Shown piece by piece: positions 28,011 through 36,993 of a stretch of DNA of 64,000 nucleotides; positions within the stretch are counted from its first letter, which is position 1; every line of letters starts with the position of its first letter. A model generated the notes under the pieces. The model did not search any database. It saw only the letters and a list, made by a program, of their open reading frames with translations, and was not told where the DNA came from. The translations under genes were made by a program, and so were the position numbers. The stretch is from Bacteroidota bacterium (GTDB lineage: Bacteria; Bacteroidota; Ignavibacteria; Palsa-1295), in contig JAFDZW010000002.1 in assembly GCA_018266755.1 (NCBI GenBank), forward strand, positions 414,371 to 478,370, given 5' to 3'.

Positions 28011-29483
28011 TTAGTGTACGACAACGAGTGCAGAGCTCAGGGCGACATCCGACCCACGCAAACAACAACGATATGTGCCGGAGGGAAGCGTGCGCGTATC
28101 GAGCCGGACATAATGCTGCCCTGCTTCGACGCGCGCATCGAACATCGTCTGGACGACGCGGCCCGATACGTCGATTATATCGAGTGTCATCTGTTGCGGC
28201 CGATCGACGGAGAAATCTAGCATCGTGCTCGACGCTGCGGGGTTTGGCATACAATTGCCGAGCGTAATACCACCGCCATTTGGAATAGTACGAACTTCGG
28301 AATTATCCGATGTTGTCGTGTCCAATGTAGTGATATTCCCTACAGAGTCGAGCACCGCGATCCACAGGTCGGAGCTGACAGATCCACCAAGCACCAATTC
28401 GCCGGTGAGAACATACTGCTTCCCTCGCTGGAAGATACCATACCCGCCTTCCCCGTTACCGGGTCCATAAGAGTGCTCCCACATGAGCGTGCCTGTGCGA
28501 TCAACTTTTGCTACATAGAGCTGAGAGTTCATGGTCGTATCGGCAACCTGACCGACGATGACAAAGCCACTATCCGAAGACTGAATGCCGGACCATGCAA
28601 ATGTTTGTCCATGCGAAAAATGATGGTCGAGCACGCGGTTGCCAAGCGAATCGACAACGAGCAGCCAGGCGTTGGATGCGCCGTTGCTTTCAGAAGAACC
28701 GCCATAGAATGCAAATCCGCCGTCGAACGTATTGGTCACTTCGTACGGAGAGTCGTCGAGCGTGTCGATGCTGCTATATACCTTCTGCCATTCGACGGCG
28801 CCGCTTGTGTCGTTGCGCACGGCATAGAACTTCTCGTGATTATTCACGCTCGTATGCCCAATGAGCATGCAGCCGCCGTCTCGCGCGATCGTCCCGGCAT
28901 GGCAGTGCTCCGGTCCGCCGTGATTGTATGTTTTCTCCCAAATGAGATTAAAATTGCTGTCGAGCCGCTGACAGATCATATCCCCGTTCGGATCGCCTTT
29001 CGAATCGGTGTGACCGGCCCAGTAATAGTATCCGTCCGAGGTTTGTGCAAACCAGTGCGCATGATCGGATTTGGCATAGTTCACCTCAATCTTCTTCACC
29101 GTACGACCATTCGAATCGATCTTATAGAGGAGTGCTTCCTCGGCTCCGCTGAACTGCTGTCCGCTATAGCCGGCGAGCAGCGAGCCATTATCGTGGGTCG
29201 GTTGCACAGACCACAGGAAATCGTAGATGCCATGACGTCCGTATGCACTATCCCATAGTTTGTGACCGTTACGATCGAACCGGATGACGTAGTAATCCTC
29301 CTGGGCTGAATCCGTTGCATCGGTTGCACCGGCGGCAACAAACCCGCCATCGGTGGTTGGTTTAATGCGATAGCCGAATTGATACCCGGCACCGCCATAA
29401 TGCTGGTAGGGTTGGGCCGACAGCACCCGGGAAAAACAACAGAGGCATACAAAAATACAGAGCGAGTTTATACGCAGTTGCAT
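28011..29483 (-). CDS. Secreted propeller-like protein with T9SS sorting domain
   Basis: I start at ATG 29483 (MQLRINSLCIFVCLCC), which provides a signal peptide ending SAQP. The 490-residue product holds repeated units with the pattern TxDGGFxxxG...D....I..D..G...W, a beta-propeller-like repeat seen in many Bacteroidota surface proteins. The last about 80 residues (GNCMPNPAASSTMLDFSV to GTYRCCLRGSD) are a T9SS sorting domain. No catalytic motif is visible. Confidence 0.85.
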   Translation of the reverse strand: MQLRINSLCIFVCLCCFSRVLSAQPYQHYGGAGYQFGYRIKPTTDGGFVAAGATDATDSAQEDYYVIRFDRNGHKLWDSAYGRHGIYDFLWSVQPTHDNGSLLAGYSGQQFSGAEEALLYKIDSNGRTVKKIEVNYAKSDHAHWFAQTSDGYYYWAGHTDSKGDPNGDMICQRLDSNFNLIWEKTYNHGGPEHCHAGTIARDGGCMLIGHTSVNNHEKFYAVRNDTSGAVEWQKVYSSIDTLDDSPYEVTNTFDGGFAFYGGSSESNGASNAWLLVVDSLGNRVLDHHFSHGQTFAWSGIQSSDSGFVIVGQVADTTMNSQLYVAKVDRTGTLMWEHSYGPGNGEGGYGIFQRGKQYVLTGELVLGGSVSSDLWIAVLDSVGNITTLDTTTSDNSEVRTIPNGGGITLGNCMPNPAASSTMLDFSVDRPQQMTLDIIDVSGRVVQTMFDARVEAGQHYVRLDTRTLPSGTYRCCLRGSDVALSSALVVVH

Positions 29484-29588
29484 GGGGAATGAGCGGGTTG
29501 TAAAGGATCGTGTCGTCTGTGTGCGTTCTATTAACGCTTTGGCACGGAATATGTTCAATAAAGTTATACTACCAGATGTGTCTATTTT

Positions 29589-30473
29589 ATGACGCAACCG
29601 TTCGTGCCGCTTCGTGCGAGTTCGCTTTGTCTTCTACTCATCATAATTGCATCCTGTTCAAAAGAGCGCACGGAGACTCCGAAGCCGTCCGCGCCGCTCG
29701 TGCAGAAACCCGCCACAATGCCGCCTTCCGCCACAGTGCATCCCGTGTCGGGCCACTACCGCTCGTATCTGATCGACGGAGCCTCGGCGCTTTCGGCGTT
29801 GCTGCGCTCGCTCGGGCCTGACGGGATGATGCTCGTCTATAAGCTGAATCGGCGAGATCTCAAACATCTGAAAACGGGCGATTCGATCGTCATCCCGTTA
29901 GCCGCAGATAGTATCCTCGCATATTCGCCATTTCCGCGGCATCTGGATTCGCTCGGCGCTCAAGGCAAGCTGCTCGTTATTTCGCGTCGCGTTCAGGCAT
30001 TTGCCGCATACGAACACGGCACGCTCGTGCGATGGGGACCAACAAGCACCGGCAAACGCACGACCCCTACGCCGGAAGGACTCTATCACACCAATTGGAA
30101 ATCGAAACAGACCCACAGCACTGTGGACGACGCCTGGATATTGAACTGGTACTTCAATCTCGATAATCTTGAAGGCATATCACTACATGAATACGATCTG
30201 CCCGGGTATCCGGCAAGTCATAGTTGTGTGCGTCTGCTCTCGGAGGATGCAGAATGGATCTATCATTGGGCCGATCAATGGATACTCACGCCGGACGGTG
30301 CCCGTGTTGCGACGAACGGGACGCCGGTTATCGTCTTCGGTAACTACGCCTATGGAAAGATACCGCCCTGGAAGAAGCTTGCAACCGATTCGTCGGCATG
30401 CGATGTCAACGTATCCGAAGTGACAAGCGCAGTTCGCACATATCTCGTCTCCGATTCGAGTATTCGTAAGTGA
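29589..30473 (+). CDS. L,D-transpeptidase (YkuD-type) lipoprotein
   Basis: 294 residues with a lipoprotein signal; the lipobox LIIIASC puts the lipidated cysteine at residue 23. A YkuD catalytic domain covers about 125-255: the conserved histidine is in ISLHEYDLPGYPASHSCVRL and the nucleophile is the cysteine of SHSCVRL. Such enzymes form 3-3 crosslinks in peptidoglycan or attach proteins to it. The start overlaps no gene and the divergent T9SS gene begins 105 bases away. Confidence 0.9.
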   Translation: MTQPFVPLRASSLCLLLIIIASCSKERTETPKPSAPLVQKPATMPPSATVHPVSGHYRSYLIDGASALSALLRSLGPDGMMLVYKLNRRDLKHLKTGDSIVIPLAADSILAYSPFPRHLDSLGAQGKLLVISRRVQAFAAYEHGTLVRWGPTSTGKRTTPTPEGLYHTNWKSKQTHSTVDDAWILNWYFNLDNLEGISLHEYDLPGYPASHSCVRLLSEDAEWIYHWADQWILTPDGARVATNGTPVIVFGNYAYGKIPPWKKLATDSSACDVNVSEVTSAVRTYLVSDSSIRK

Positions 30474-30485
30474 GGCGAAATACTC

Positions 30486-31100
30486 TCAGTATGCTCCCTC
30501 ACCCCATAGAACGACAGGAATCGTACGCAGCAAGATTTTTACGTCGGTACGGATCGACATCTCTTCGATGTAGCGAAGATCGTAGGGCAGCATGGATTCG
30601 ATCGAAGTGTTCTCGCTTCGCGCATTGATCTGCCAATACCCCGTCAGTCCGGGAGGAACGGAGTGCCGTTGCGCGACTCGAGGGTCCGCGGCGGCAAGCA
30701 TACGCGCGACAACCGGCCGGGGCCCGACTAGGCTCATGTCGCCGAGTACTACATTGAATAGCTGCGGCAACTCGTCGAGCGACGTTCGACGGAGAATATA
30801 ACCAACTGGCGTAACCCGCGAATCATGCGTAGATTTCTCAAGGATCTGCGCCACAGACGGCGCATACAGATCGACACGCATCGACTCTCGGGTCACATCG
30901 ATTCGCATCGATCGAAACTTTATCATGCGGAACACTTGCCCATCGCGACCGATGCGCGGCTGAAGGAAATAGACTGGGCCGCCATCGGAACATTTGATCG
31001 CCGCTGCAACGATCAACTGCACCGGAAGCGTGAGAATAAGTAGTAGCGTAGCCACCGCAACGTCGAGGCCTCGCTTCATCAATAGATAGTGTGTGTTCAT
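30486..31100 (-). CDS. Undecaprenyl-phosphate sugar phosphotransferase (bacterial sugar transferase)
   Basis: 204 residues, the size of the catalytic module of WcaJ/PglC-type phosphoglycosyl transferases. There is one N-terminal re-entrant or transmembrane segment (about 10-32). Motifs include IRMIKFRSMR-like FRMIKFRSMR, LRRTSLDELPQLFNV and GDMSLVGPRPV, and LTGYWQINARSE near the end. The enzyme transfers a sugar phosphate to undecaprenyl phosphate to start a surface glycan. It overlaps the next gene by four bases. Confidence 0.93.
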   Translation of the reverse strand: MNTHYLLMKRGLDVAVATLLLILTLPVQLIVAAAIKCSDGGPVYFLQPRIGRDGQVFRMIKFRSMRIDVTRESMRVDLYAPSVAQILEKSTHDSRVTPVGYILRRTSLDELPQLFNVVLGDMSLVGPRPVVARMLAAADPRVAQRHSVPPGLTGYWQINARSENTSIESMLPYDLRYIEEMSIRTDVKILLRTIPVVLWGEGAY

Positions 31101-32407
31101 ACTACGTGTTCGGAATGTACCCGGTGTACGGTCTCGGCGGCACGACGTCCGCTGAGGATCGTTTGGTCCATATTCAGGTATTCCCAGTCACCGAATCTGC
31201 CGCACGGAATAATACCAAGCCCATGGAGATACTCGTGAATTATCCGGGCGGCTTGCGGACGGGCCCAGTCGTAGATCACATACGCAGGCTCGATCGTTAC
31301 GCAGTGACGAGTGAGTATTCGATCGTCACTGCGCACGATGCCGATCCTGCGTAATTGTTCGATCGTTCGATCCGTCAGACTGTCGCGTTCGAGCGGTCGG
31401 TCGCTGGAATCGGTGATCTCGGCCATGATCGAACTGGTCCCGCTCGGCGCGAGATCGTCGGCAAAGTTCATTGGGAAAGAAATTCGCTGAAACAACACCT
31501 CACGCTCCGGGAAGTATATCCAGTGTTTGTTGCTGATATTCGGCCGGTCGATCCCAAGTACAACCGTGTGGACCGTATTCCATTTCAACGAGCGAGCGGC
31601 GGTGAAGACCGATTGCGGAACCTCGCCGAGCAAGTCGATCAGCCGGTGGAGCGGTATTGAAGTAATCAGAACATCGTAGGATGCCGTCGAGCCGTCGGCG
31701 AATGTCAATGTTCGAGAGGTCGCATCGATCCGCACGCACCGCGTTGCGGAATGCAGGTTCTGAACCTGACGTCGGATTCCTTCGGTAAGCGCTCCCATTC
31801 CCCCTCGTTTCGGGTACCAGAATGTTCCGTTTGTACCGAAACGTCCCCTGTCATCGTTGCGCCGCAGACCGGCTAGCACATCGCGAAGCTTCGTCCGAGG
31901 CACGCGATCGTCCATCCAGTCGGTGCTCATCGAACGAGGATGTACGCCCCACACTTTCTCGTTGAGCGGAAGCATGCAATGTTTTGCGATACCGGCCCCG
32001 AAGTTCGCGAGAATCCACTCCTCGAAGTTCGCGCTTCTGGTTGAGCGCCTCTGTATGCGTGCTCGTGCGAGCCCGATCAGATTCTCGGCAATCACTTTGC
32101 GTGGCAGCCCCCGCATATTCGCCTGATAGGGGTACGGCGTCATCGTCCCATACGAGTACAGCCACGAACTGCGTTCTCGAACTTCGAAGTTGTCTGCAAG
32201 GATCGTCCGGATAAACTCCGATGCGTATGGATCCCGAGTGAAGAGTATATGAATTGCATGATCGAACGTAAACCCGTCGACAGTGAACGACCCGGCAATT
32301 CCGCCGAATTGCGAACGTGCCTCAAACAATGTGTATGGGGTGCGCAGATGATATGCTGCGCTCAACCCTGCCAGTCCGCCACCGAGTATGACCGTTTGTA
32401 GAGACAT
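31097..32407 (-). CDS. FAD-dependent amine oxidase/UDP-galactopyranose mutase-like protein
   Basis: ATG 32407 places the dinucleotide-binding motif GGGLAGLSAAYHL at residues 9-21, as usual; ATG 32428 is an alternative. The 436-residue protein has the FEARSQFGGIAGS loop that follows the flavin motif in this superfamily, and KVWGVHPRSMSTDW like the glycan-modifying branch. I infer a flavoenzyme acting on a nucleotide sugar or lipid-linked sugar, since the sugar transferase gene overlaps it by four bases. Protoporphyrinogen oxidase-like or carotenoid enzymes are alternatives. Confidence 0.8.
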   Translation of the reverse strand: MSLQTVILGGGLAGLSAAYHLRTPYTLFEARSQFGGIAGSFTVDGFTFDHAIHILFTRDPYASEFIRTILADNFEVRERSSWLYSYGTMTPYPYQANMRGLPRKVIAENLIGLARARIQRRSTRSANFEEWILANFGAGIAKHCMLPLNEKVWGVHPRSMSTDWMDDRVPRTKLRDVLAGLRRNDDRGRFGTNGTFWYPKRGGMGALTEGIRRQVQNLHSATRCVRIDATSRTLTFADGSTASYDVLITSIPLHRLIDLLGEVPQSVFTAARSLKWNTVHTVVLGIDRPNISNKHWIYFPEREVLFQRISFPMNFADDLAPSGTSSIMAEITDSSDRPLERDSLTDRTIEQLRRIGIVRSDDRILTRHCVTIEPAYVIYDWARPQAARIIHEYLHGLGIIPCGRFGDWEYLNMDQTILSGRRAAETVHRVHSEHVV

Positions 32408-32750
32408 GAAGTAGTTATCGGGTTTCATTTCCCGCTACAGGTACTACTCAATTATGCGAGTGTTGTACCATTATAAGTACCTCTCGGAGGTATGATGGCG
32501 TGACTCATTATAGGGCAATAAGTTATGCCCCCTGATTCTGGTAGTGGCTCAGTTTAAAACGGTGCAAGGAGCTGTCATTCTGAGCGAAGCGAAGAATCCC
32601 TTGCTGAAACCCTGTGAGGCTCCGCCAAAGGGATTCTTCGCGTTGCTCAGAATGACATTTGGAATACAGTCAAAGCTGAGCCACTACCTTATACTTTACG
32701 GTGAACTTGTTTACCCGATGAGAAGTGTTCTGTGTAAAAGAGAGGATAAT
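32408..32750. other. Intergenic region with family A repeat
   Basis: About 340 bases between the flavoenzyme gene (minus) and the small zinc-ribbon gene (plus). It contains one family A repeat (32574-32656). A longer frame extending the zinc-ribbon gene upstream to 32544 is rejected because it would run through the repeat. Confidence 0.5.
32574..32656. repeat. Dispersed hairpin repeat family A, intact copy 3
   Basis: An 83-base inverted repeat with ends GTCATTCTGAGCGAAGCG and CTCAGAATGAC. The centre reads TGAGGCTCCGCCAAAGG. It sits about 95 bases upstream of the zinc-ribbon start. Confidence 0.9.
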
Positions 32751-32942
32751 ATGCCGACACCAACTGACGAACCACTCGATATTAACATCCCGCCGCCGGA
32801 ATCGCGCGGTGCAGGGATGGTACTCATCTGGCGCTGCACCAACTGCGGCGAGATCTTCCACTTGAACCACGCTCCGTTGCCCGAAGTCTGCCCAAACTGC
32901 GGCAAGGACCGGAGCTACTTCGAGCAAGTGATCGAGGATTGA
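32751..32942 (+). CDS. Small zinc-ribbon (rubredoxin-like) protein
   Basis: ATG 32751 follows AGAGG, a fair ribosome site, and gives 63 residues. Two CxxC pairs, WRCTNCGE and EVCPNCGK, form a rubredoxin/zinc-ribbon knuckle. A proline-rich acidic N-terminus of about 20 residues precedes it. Such small proteins bind iron or zinc; which one is not decidable by eye. Longer upstream frames would read through the family A repeat, so I reject them. Confidence 0.75.
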   Translation: MPTPTDEPLDINIPPPESRGAGMVLIWRCTNCGEIFHLNHAPLPEVCPNCGKDRSYFEQVIED

Positions 32943-32953
32943 GCAAAGAGACC

Positions 32954-33033
32954 GTAGGACGGACTTTTCGTCCGTGCCATTATTGAGAATAGACTGCCTG
33001 CCGATAGAGGGACGGACTAAGAGTCCGTCCTAC
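32954..33033. repeat. Dispersed hairpin repeat family B, copy 1
   Basis: An 80-base inverted repeat with 12-base ends GTAGGACGGACT and AGTCCGTCCTAC. Two smaller hairpins of the GGACGGACT..AGTCCGTCC type lie inside. It lies between the zinc-ribbon gene and the convergent hom gene, so it may act as a shared transcript end. Confidence 0.8.
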
Positions 33034-33042
33034 TGATCTTGT

Positions 33043-34077
33043 TTACAGCCTTTCTCTGAGCAATTCCACGACATCGCTGATCACGGCCGATGCTGTCGGG
33101 AAGCTGCCGGCACCTTTGCCATAGAGGATTTGCGGGCCGGCGTGACGAGCCGTGATCTCGAGCGCATTGAACTCATCGCGTGTTGCGGCAAACAGATGTT
33201 CACGGGTGATCGACTGTGGGGCAACACGCGCGAGAATCTCCCCATCCGATGAAAGTCTGGCCTCTGCGATCAGCTTCACGACATTTCCCTGCTCCTTCTC
33301 GGCGGCGATCCGGTCGTCGGTGATCGTTTCGATACCGATCGTTTCGATCCGGTCCGGTGCGATGTGTTTTCCGAATGCGTGATAGACAAGTACCGAGAGC
33401 TTCTGCGCTGCATCCTGACCGGAGACGTCAAGCGTGGGGTCGGCTTCGAGAAATCCGCGCTCACGCGCAAGCACGAGTGCATCACCATAGCTCAGGTTAT
33501 TGTCCGTCATACTCGTGAGGATAAAGTTCGTCGAGCCGTTGACGATACCACGGATGGCCTCGACCGTATCGCCGGCGCGGTGGTCGTCGAGCGCACGCAA
33601 GACCGGCACACTGCCGCAGACCGACGCACTATAGTATAAGTTCACGCCGTTGCGTTCTGCAAGTGTTCGCAAGCGAGGTAGTTCATGTGCAAGCAAGAGC
33701 TTGTTCGCGGTGATGACATGTTTGCGCGCTTTCAATGCCGCTTCGATCACGGTCTGTGCTTCGTAGCGCCCACCCATCAGTTCGATGACGACTTCGATCG
33801 ACTCGTCGGTGAGTATATCCTGCGGATCGAGTGTGATACGATCGAGCGGAAGATCGGCGTCGCGGTCTTTCGCTCCGTCACGAACACAAACGCGTTCGAT
33901 CGACACGTCAATACCGAATCGCGATGCGAATTCACGGCGCTTTTCGTTGAGTACACGCCATACACCGCTGCCGACAACACCAAGCCCGAACATTCCGATA
34001 CGCAAGGTCTCGAGGCGTTTCGGGATTGAAATAGCTGTGGTCGATGCCACATCCGAACCAAATAGAAATTCACTCAT
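33043..34077 (-). CDS. hom: Homoserine dehydrogenase
   Basis: I start at ATG 34077 (MSEFLFGSDV), which overlaps the metX stop by four bases; the longer frame to 34293 would run deep into metX. The 344-residue protein has the NAD(P) motif GLGVVGSGVWR, the catalytic ANKLLLAH region, SASVCGSVPVLRAL and GIVNGSTNFILT, and the catalytic segment FLEADPTLDVSGQDAAQKL. No ACT domain follows, so no fused feedback site. It reduces aspartate semialdehyde to homoserine for methionine in this operon. Confidence 0.94.
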   Translation of the reverse strand: MSEFLFGSDVASTTAISIPKRLETLRIGMFGLGVVGSGVWRVLNEKRREFASRFGIDVSIERVCVRDGAKDRDADLPLDRITLDPQDILTDESIEVVIELMGGRYEAQTVIEAALKARKHVITANKLLLAHELPRLRTLAERNGVNLYYSASVCGSVPVLRALDDHRAGDTVEAIRGIVNGSTNFILTSMTDNNLSYGDALVLARERGFLEADPTLDVSGQDAAQKLSVLVYHAFGKHIAPDRIETIGIETITDDRIAAEKEQGNVVKLIAEARLSSDGEILARVAPQSITREHLFAATRDEFNALEITARHAGPQILYGKGAGSFPTASAVISDVVELLRERL

Positions 34078-35099
34078 TGAACGATCTCCTCTGTAATTGA
34101 TGACTGGCGAATGGCAGTGACGAACGGTGTAAGCAAGCGTGCAAGCGTTGCTTCGGCAACCAAAAACGAATCGTGTCCGCAGTTCGCATGCAGCGTCACA
34201 TACTTCGCCATTGGGATGCGCGACGCGAGCGAGCGTATCTCGGACTTCGGATAGAGCACGTCCGAATCGATACCGACAAACACGCTCGGGCATGAGAGCG
34301 AACCGATCGCCTCCGATACGTCATAGGTCTCCATCGCTTGTGTCAATCGAAGGTAGCTATGCGGCGAAAACCGTGCGGCGATCTTCTCACCCTGATGTTG
34401 GAGATAATGTTCGACCTCGAACTGGTCTTCGCGTCGATCCCTGGCAAACCGCTGCTCGAACTCTTCGCTGCATCGGTATGAGGTCATCCCGATCTGACGA
34501 GCGATGCGCATGCCTTGTACAAATGCGTCGTCTGTCGATCCGCCGGCGGCAGCGATCGTCTCGATCGTTTTGCGGGTCACCGAACTGAATGCGATCCGCC
34601 ACGCACTGTGCGACGCCCCACACGCGATCGGAATCACGGCATCGAAAAAGCCTGGCTCGAGCAATGCCAATTCCAGGAGCACCATTGCACCCATCGAACC
34701 TCCGATCCCGATACGTGCCCTGCGAATCCCCAACTCGGCAAGCGCAGAGAGCTGCGAGCGTGCGATGTCGCGTGTCGTGATCGACGGAAAGTCTTTCCCA
34801 TACGGACGTCCGGTATGCGGTGCAATACTGTCCGGGCCGGTCGATCCGTAACAACTACCGATTGCGTTGAGACAGATTACGAAGTCATCGGCCGGATCGA
34901 TCAGCTTCCCTGCGCCAACGAGTCCGCCCCACCATTGCGAAACATTTGTATCGCCGGTCAATGCGTGAAAGACGATGACTGCATTCGAACGTTCGGCATT
35001 GAGTGCGCCATAGGTAGTGTACGCGATCTCCACACCAGGAAGTATAGCGCCGCTATCGAGCACCAAATCGCCGATCGTACATCGAGAGAGTGAGCTCAT
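34074..35099 (-). CDS. metX: Homoserine O-acetyltransferase
   Basis: 341 residues, full length for MetX. It acetylates homoserine with acetyl-CoA for the sulphydrylase step. The alpha/beta hydrolase core has HALTGDTNVSQWW, GSCYGSTGP, the nucleophile in GGSMGAMVLLE, and the late histidine in CGHDSFLV. In practice MetX and serine acetyltransferase-like proteins are easily confused; the pairing with a gamma-synthase-type gene and hom supports MetX. It is coupled by ATGA overlaps to both neighbours. Confidence 0.94.
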   Translation of the reverse strand: MSSLSRCTIGDLVLDSGAILPGVEIAYTTYGALNAERSNAVIVFHALTGDTNVSQWWGGLVGAGKLIDPADDFVICLNAIGSCYGSTGPDSIAPHTGRPYGKDFPSITTRDIARSQLSALAELGIRRARIGIGGSMGAMVLLELALLEPGFFDAVIPIACGASHSAWRIAFSSVTRKTIETIAAAGGSTDDAFVQGMRIARQIGMTSYRCSEEFEQRFARDRREDQFEVEHYLQHQGEKIAARFSPHSYLRLTQAMETYDVSEAIGSLSCPSVFVGIDSDVLYPKSEIRSLASRIPMAKYVTLHANCGHDSFLVAEATLARLLTPFVTAIRQSSITEEIVQ

Positions 35100-36286
35100 G
35101 CGACCACCTCCTCGAGTGAAGGTGCAGTGATCGATACGCGACGTTCATGTGCCCCAAGTGCGCGATCGAGATCGTGCAGCAGATCGTCGATGTGCTCGAT
35201 ACCGACGCTAATACGAATGATGTCGTCGGTGATGCCTGCCTTCTTGCGCAGATCCGCACCCATGGATGCATGACTCATCGTCGCCGGATGTTCGATGAGC
35301 GATTCGACACCGCCCAGCGATTCCGCAAGCGCAAAGACTGTGGTCGAGCCGATGATCCGGTGTGCTTCTTCAATCCCACCTGCGATTCGGAAACTAATGA
35401 CTCCCCCAAATCCGTCGAACAGCTTTGCCGCCGTTTCGTGAGTCGCGTGGGACACACGTCCAGGGTAGAACACCTCTTGCACCGCCGGATGAACCTCTAA
35501 GAACTCCGCGACCCGGTGTGCATTTTCTTCGTGCTGCCGCATTCTCACACCCAACGTCTTGATGCCTCGCAGCACGAGCCAACTATCGAACGAGCCGGTG
35601 GTAACACCGAGTGCATTCGCAAGCCAATAGATGCGATCGCCGAGCTCGCGCTCTTTTGCGATCACCGCTCCGCCGACCACATCGGAATGTCCGTTGAGCC
35701 ACTTCGTCGTCGAGTGCACAACGATGTCTGCGCCGAATGCGAACGGTTTGAAGTTGTACGGCGAGAGGAATGTATTATCTACACAAACAAGAATGTCGTG
35801 TCGGTGTGCGATCTCGGCAAGCGCCGGAAGATCGACAACTCTGAGCAATGGGTTGCTTGGTGTCTCGATCCACAGACATCGGGTGTTCGACGTAACAGCG
35901 GCTTCGAGTGCGCGCACGTCTTCGAGATCGACGAACGACACATCGAGGATGCCTTGTGTCTGATAGTGATTCAGTAGTCGTGCTGTCCCACCGTAACAAT
36001 CATGCGTGCAGATGATATGCGAACCCGCAGGAAAATGTGAAAGCACGGTGGTAATCGCTGCCATTCCGGTCGAAACGGCGACCGCCGTTGCGCCGCCTTC
36101 AAGCTCGGCCAGTACGGTCTCGAGCGTTGCACGTGTGGGATTACCGGAGCGTGTATAGTCGTAACCCGTGCTCACACCCGGTGCGCGAAAGCGGAAGTTG
36201 GACGATTGATAGAGCGGCGTACCGATGCTCCCGTACTCGGAATCGGTATGCGTGGTCAGTTGTATTGCGGATGTTTCGATGTGCAT
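35096..36286 (-). CDS. Cystathionine gamma-synthase / O-acetylhomoserine sulphydrylase family PLP enzyme
   Basis: 396 residues, normal for the Cys/Met metabolism PLP family. Motifs include YDYTRSGNPTR, the substrate loop YGGTARLL, ETPSNPLL and the PLP lysine in VHSTTKWLNGHSDVVGG. It converts O-acetylhomoserine to cystathionine or directly to homocysteine; which reaction it makes cannot be decided by eye. It is the first gene after the SAM riboswitch and overlaps metX by four bases. Confidence 0.92.
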   Translation of the reverse strand: MHIETSAIQLTTHTDSEYGSIGTPLYQSSNFRFRAPGVSTGYDYTRSGNPTRATLETVLAELEGGATAVAVSTGMAAITTVLSHFPAGSHIICTHDCYGGTARLLNHYQTQGILDVSFVDLEDVRALEAAVTSNTRCLWIETPSNPLLRVVDLPALAEIAHRHDILVCVDNTFLSPYNFKPFAFGADIVVHSTTKWLNGHSDVVGGAVIAKERELGDRIYWLANALGVTTGSFDSWLVLRGIKTLGVRMRQHEENAHRVAEFLEVHPAVQEVFYPGRVSHATHETAAKLFDGFGGVISFRIAGGIEEAHRIIGSTTVFALAESLGGVESLIEHPATMSHASMGADLRKKAGITDDIIRISVGIEHIDDLLHDLDRALGAHERRVSITAPSLEEVVA

Positions 36287-36381
36287 GGTCGTCTGATGTT
36301 TGGTGGACTCATTCCAAGAACAGCAGACGACACACGAGGTTGGCGATCTATTCCCACATGCAGACGCCGGACCGATAGGTT

Positions 36382-36416
36382 TAAAACGAAAAACCTATCG
36401 GAAAGCGCCGATAGGT
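36382..36416 (-). terminator. Terminator of the SAM riboswitch expression platform
   Basis: On the minus strand a 9-base stem (ACCTATCGG with CCGATAGGT, 36393-36416) is followed by TTTTTCGTTTT. It lies between the riboswitch aptamer and the sulphydrylase start. A further ACCGATAGGT copy at 36371-36380 can pair with the same strand, which would offer a competing fold. Confidence 0.85.
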
Positions 36417-36459
36417 CGTAGTAGAGGTTCGCACACAAGCGAACAAGCTAATACCTCGG

Positions 36460-36577
36460 CTCATCTTTCCTTGAGATCGCTCTCGCGGCAGGATTTAGCA
36501 CCTGGGCTCGAAGCCTTGCGGCTTCGACGGTTGCTACAGCTTCTTCGGGCCTGTCCCTCAGCTGTTCTTGATGAGTA
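36460..36577 (-). promoter_or_regulatory. SAM-I riboswitch aptamer
   Basis: On the minus strand the sequence follows the SAM-I consensus: a P1 strand CTCATC, CAAGAACAGC, GAGGGAC.GGCCCG, GAAGCTGTAGCAACC, a GC-rich P3 stem with AAGCCGCAAGGCTT, GGTGCTAAATCCTGC, and the closing AAGATGAG. A terminator follows before the first coupled gene. High S-adenosylmethionine should favour termination and switch off synthesis of the methionine operon. Confidence 0.93.
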
Positions 36578-36735
36578 ACGAAAGAATAACTATTCGTATG
36601 GGATTTAAAGTTTCCGTTGCACTACGAACGAAGTGAGGAGTCCGGGAAAGCACTACGTCCAACAGGCGCATGTATTCAAAAGCGACTGCCAGTATTGACT
36701 TCTGCCATCGGTCAGAATGGCAAGTCTCGCGAATA

Positions 36736-36981
36736 CTAGAGTAGTGTGATAACCACCGATGCAAGAATCGAGATTGCACCGATACCCAACCATACCACCG
36801 CCACCATGCAGCCTTTCGTCGTGCGGTTATACACTCGGTTGTACGCCGCTTTCTTTGGGTTCGTGAGCCATCCCCAGCCTCGAGGCGCCTTCAGACCCAT
36901 GTTATTGCGAACGTACCGTTTCCACGATGTTCGCGCAGCGATGCGTTTCTTGATCGAAGGACGACGATACCCGAACCGCAT
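36736..36981 (-). CDS. Small basic membrane protein, hypothetical
   Basis: 81 residues: a strongly basic N-terminal half (FGYRRPSIKKRIAAR; KAPRGWGWLTNPKKAAYN) and one C-terminal membrane segment (about 58-80). Small proteins of this layout are common in Bacteroidota; I do not know a function. It lies 12 bases downstream of the desaturase gene on the same strand and may share its transcript. Confidence 0.6.
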   Translation of the reverse strand: MRFGYRRPSIKKRIAARTSWKRYVRNNMGLKAPRGWGWLTNPKKAAYNRVYNRTTKGCMVAVVWLGIGAISILASVVITLL

Positions 36982-36993
36982 ACCCCCTCACTT

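Noticed and set aside
36600..36735. Short frames upstream of the SAM riboswitch
   Set aside because: They overlap the probable promoter region of the riboswitch transcript and have no motif.
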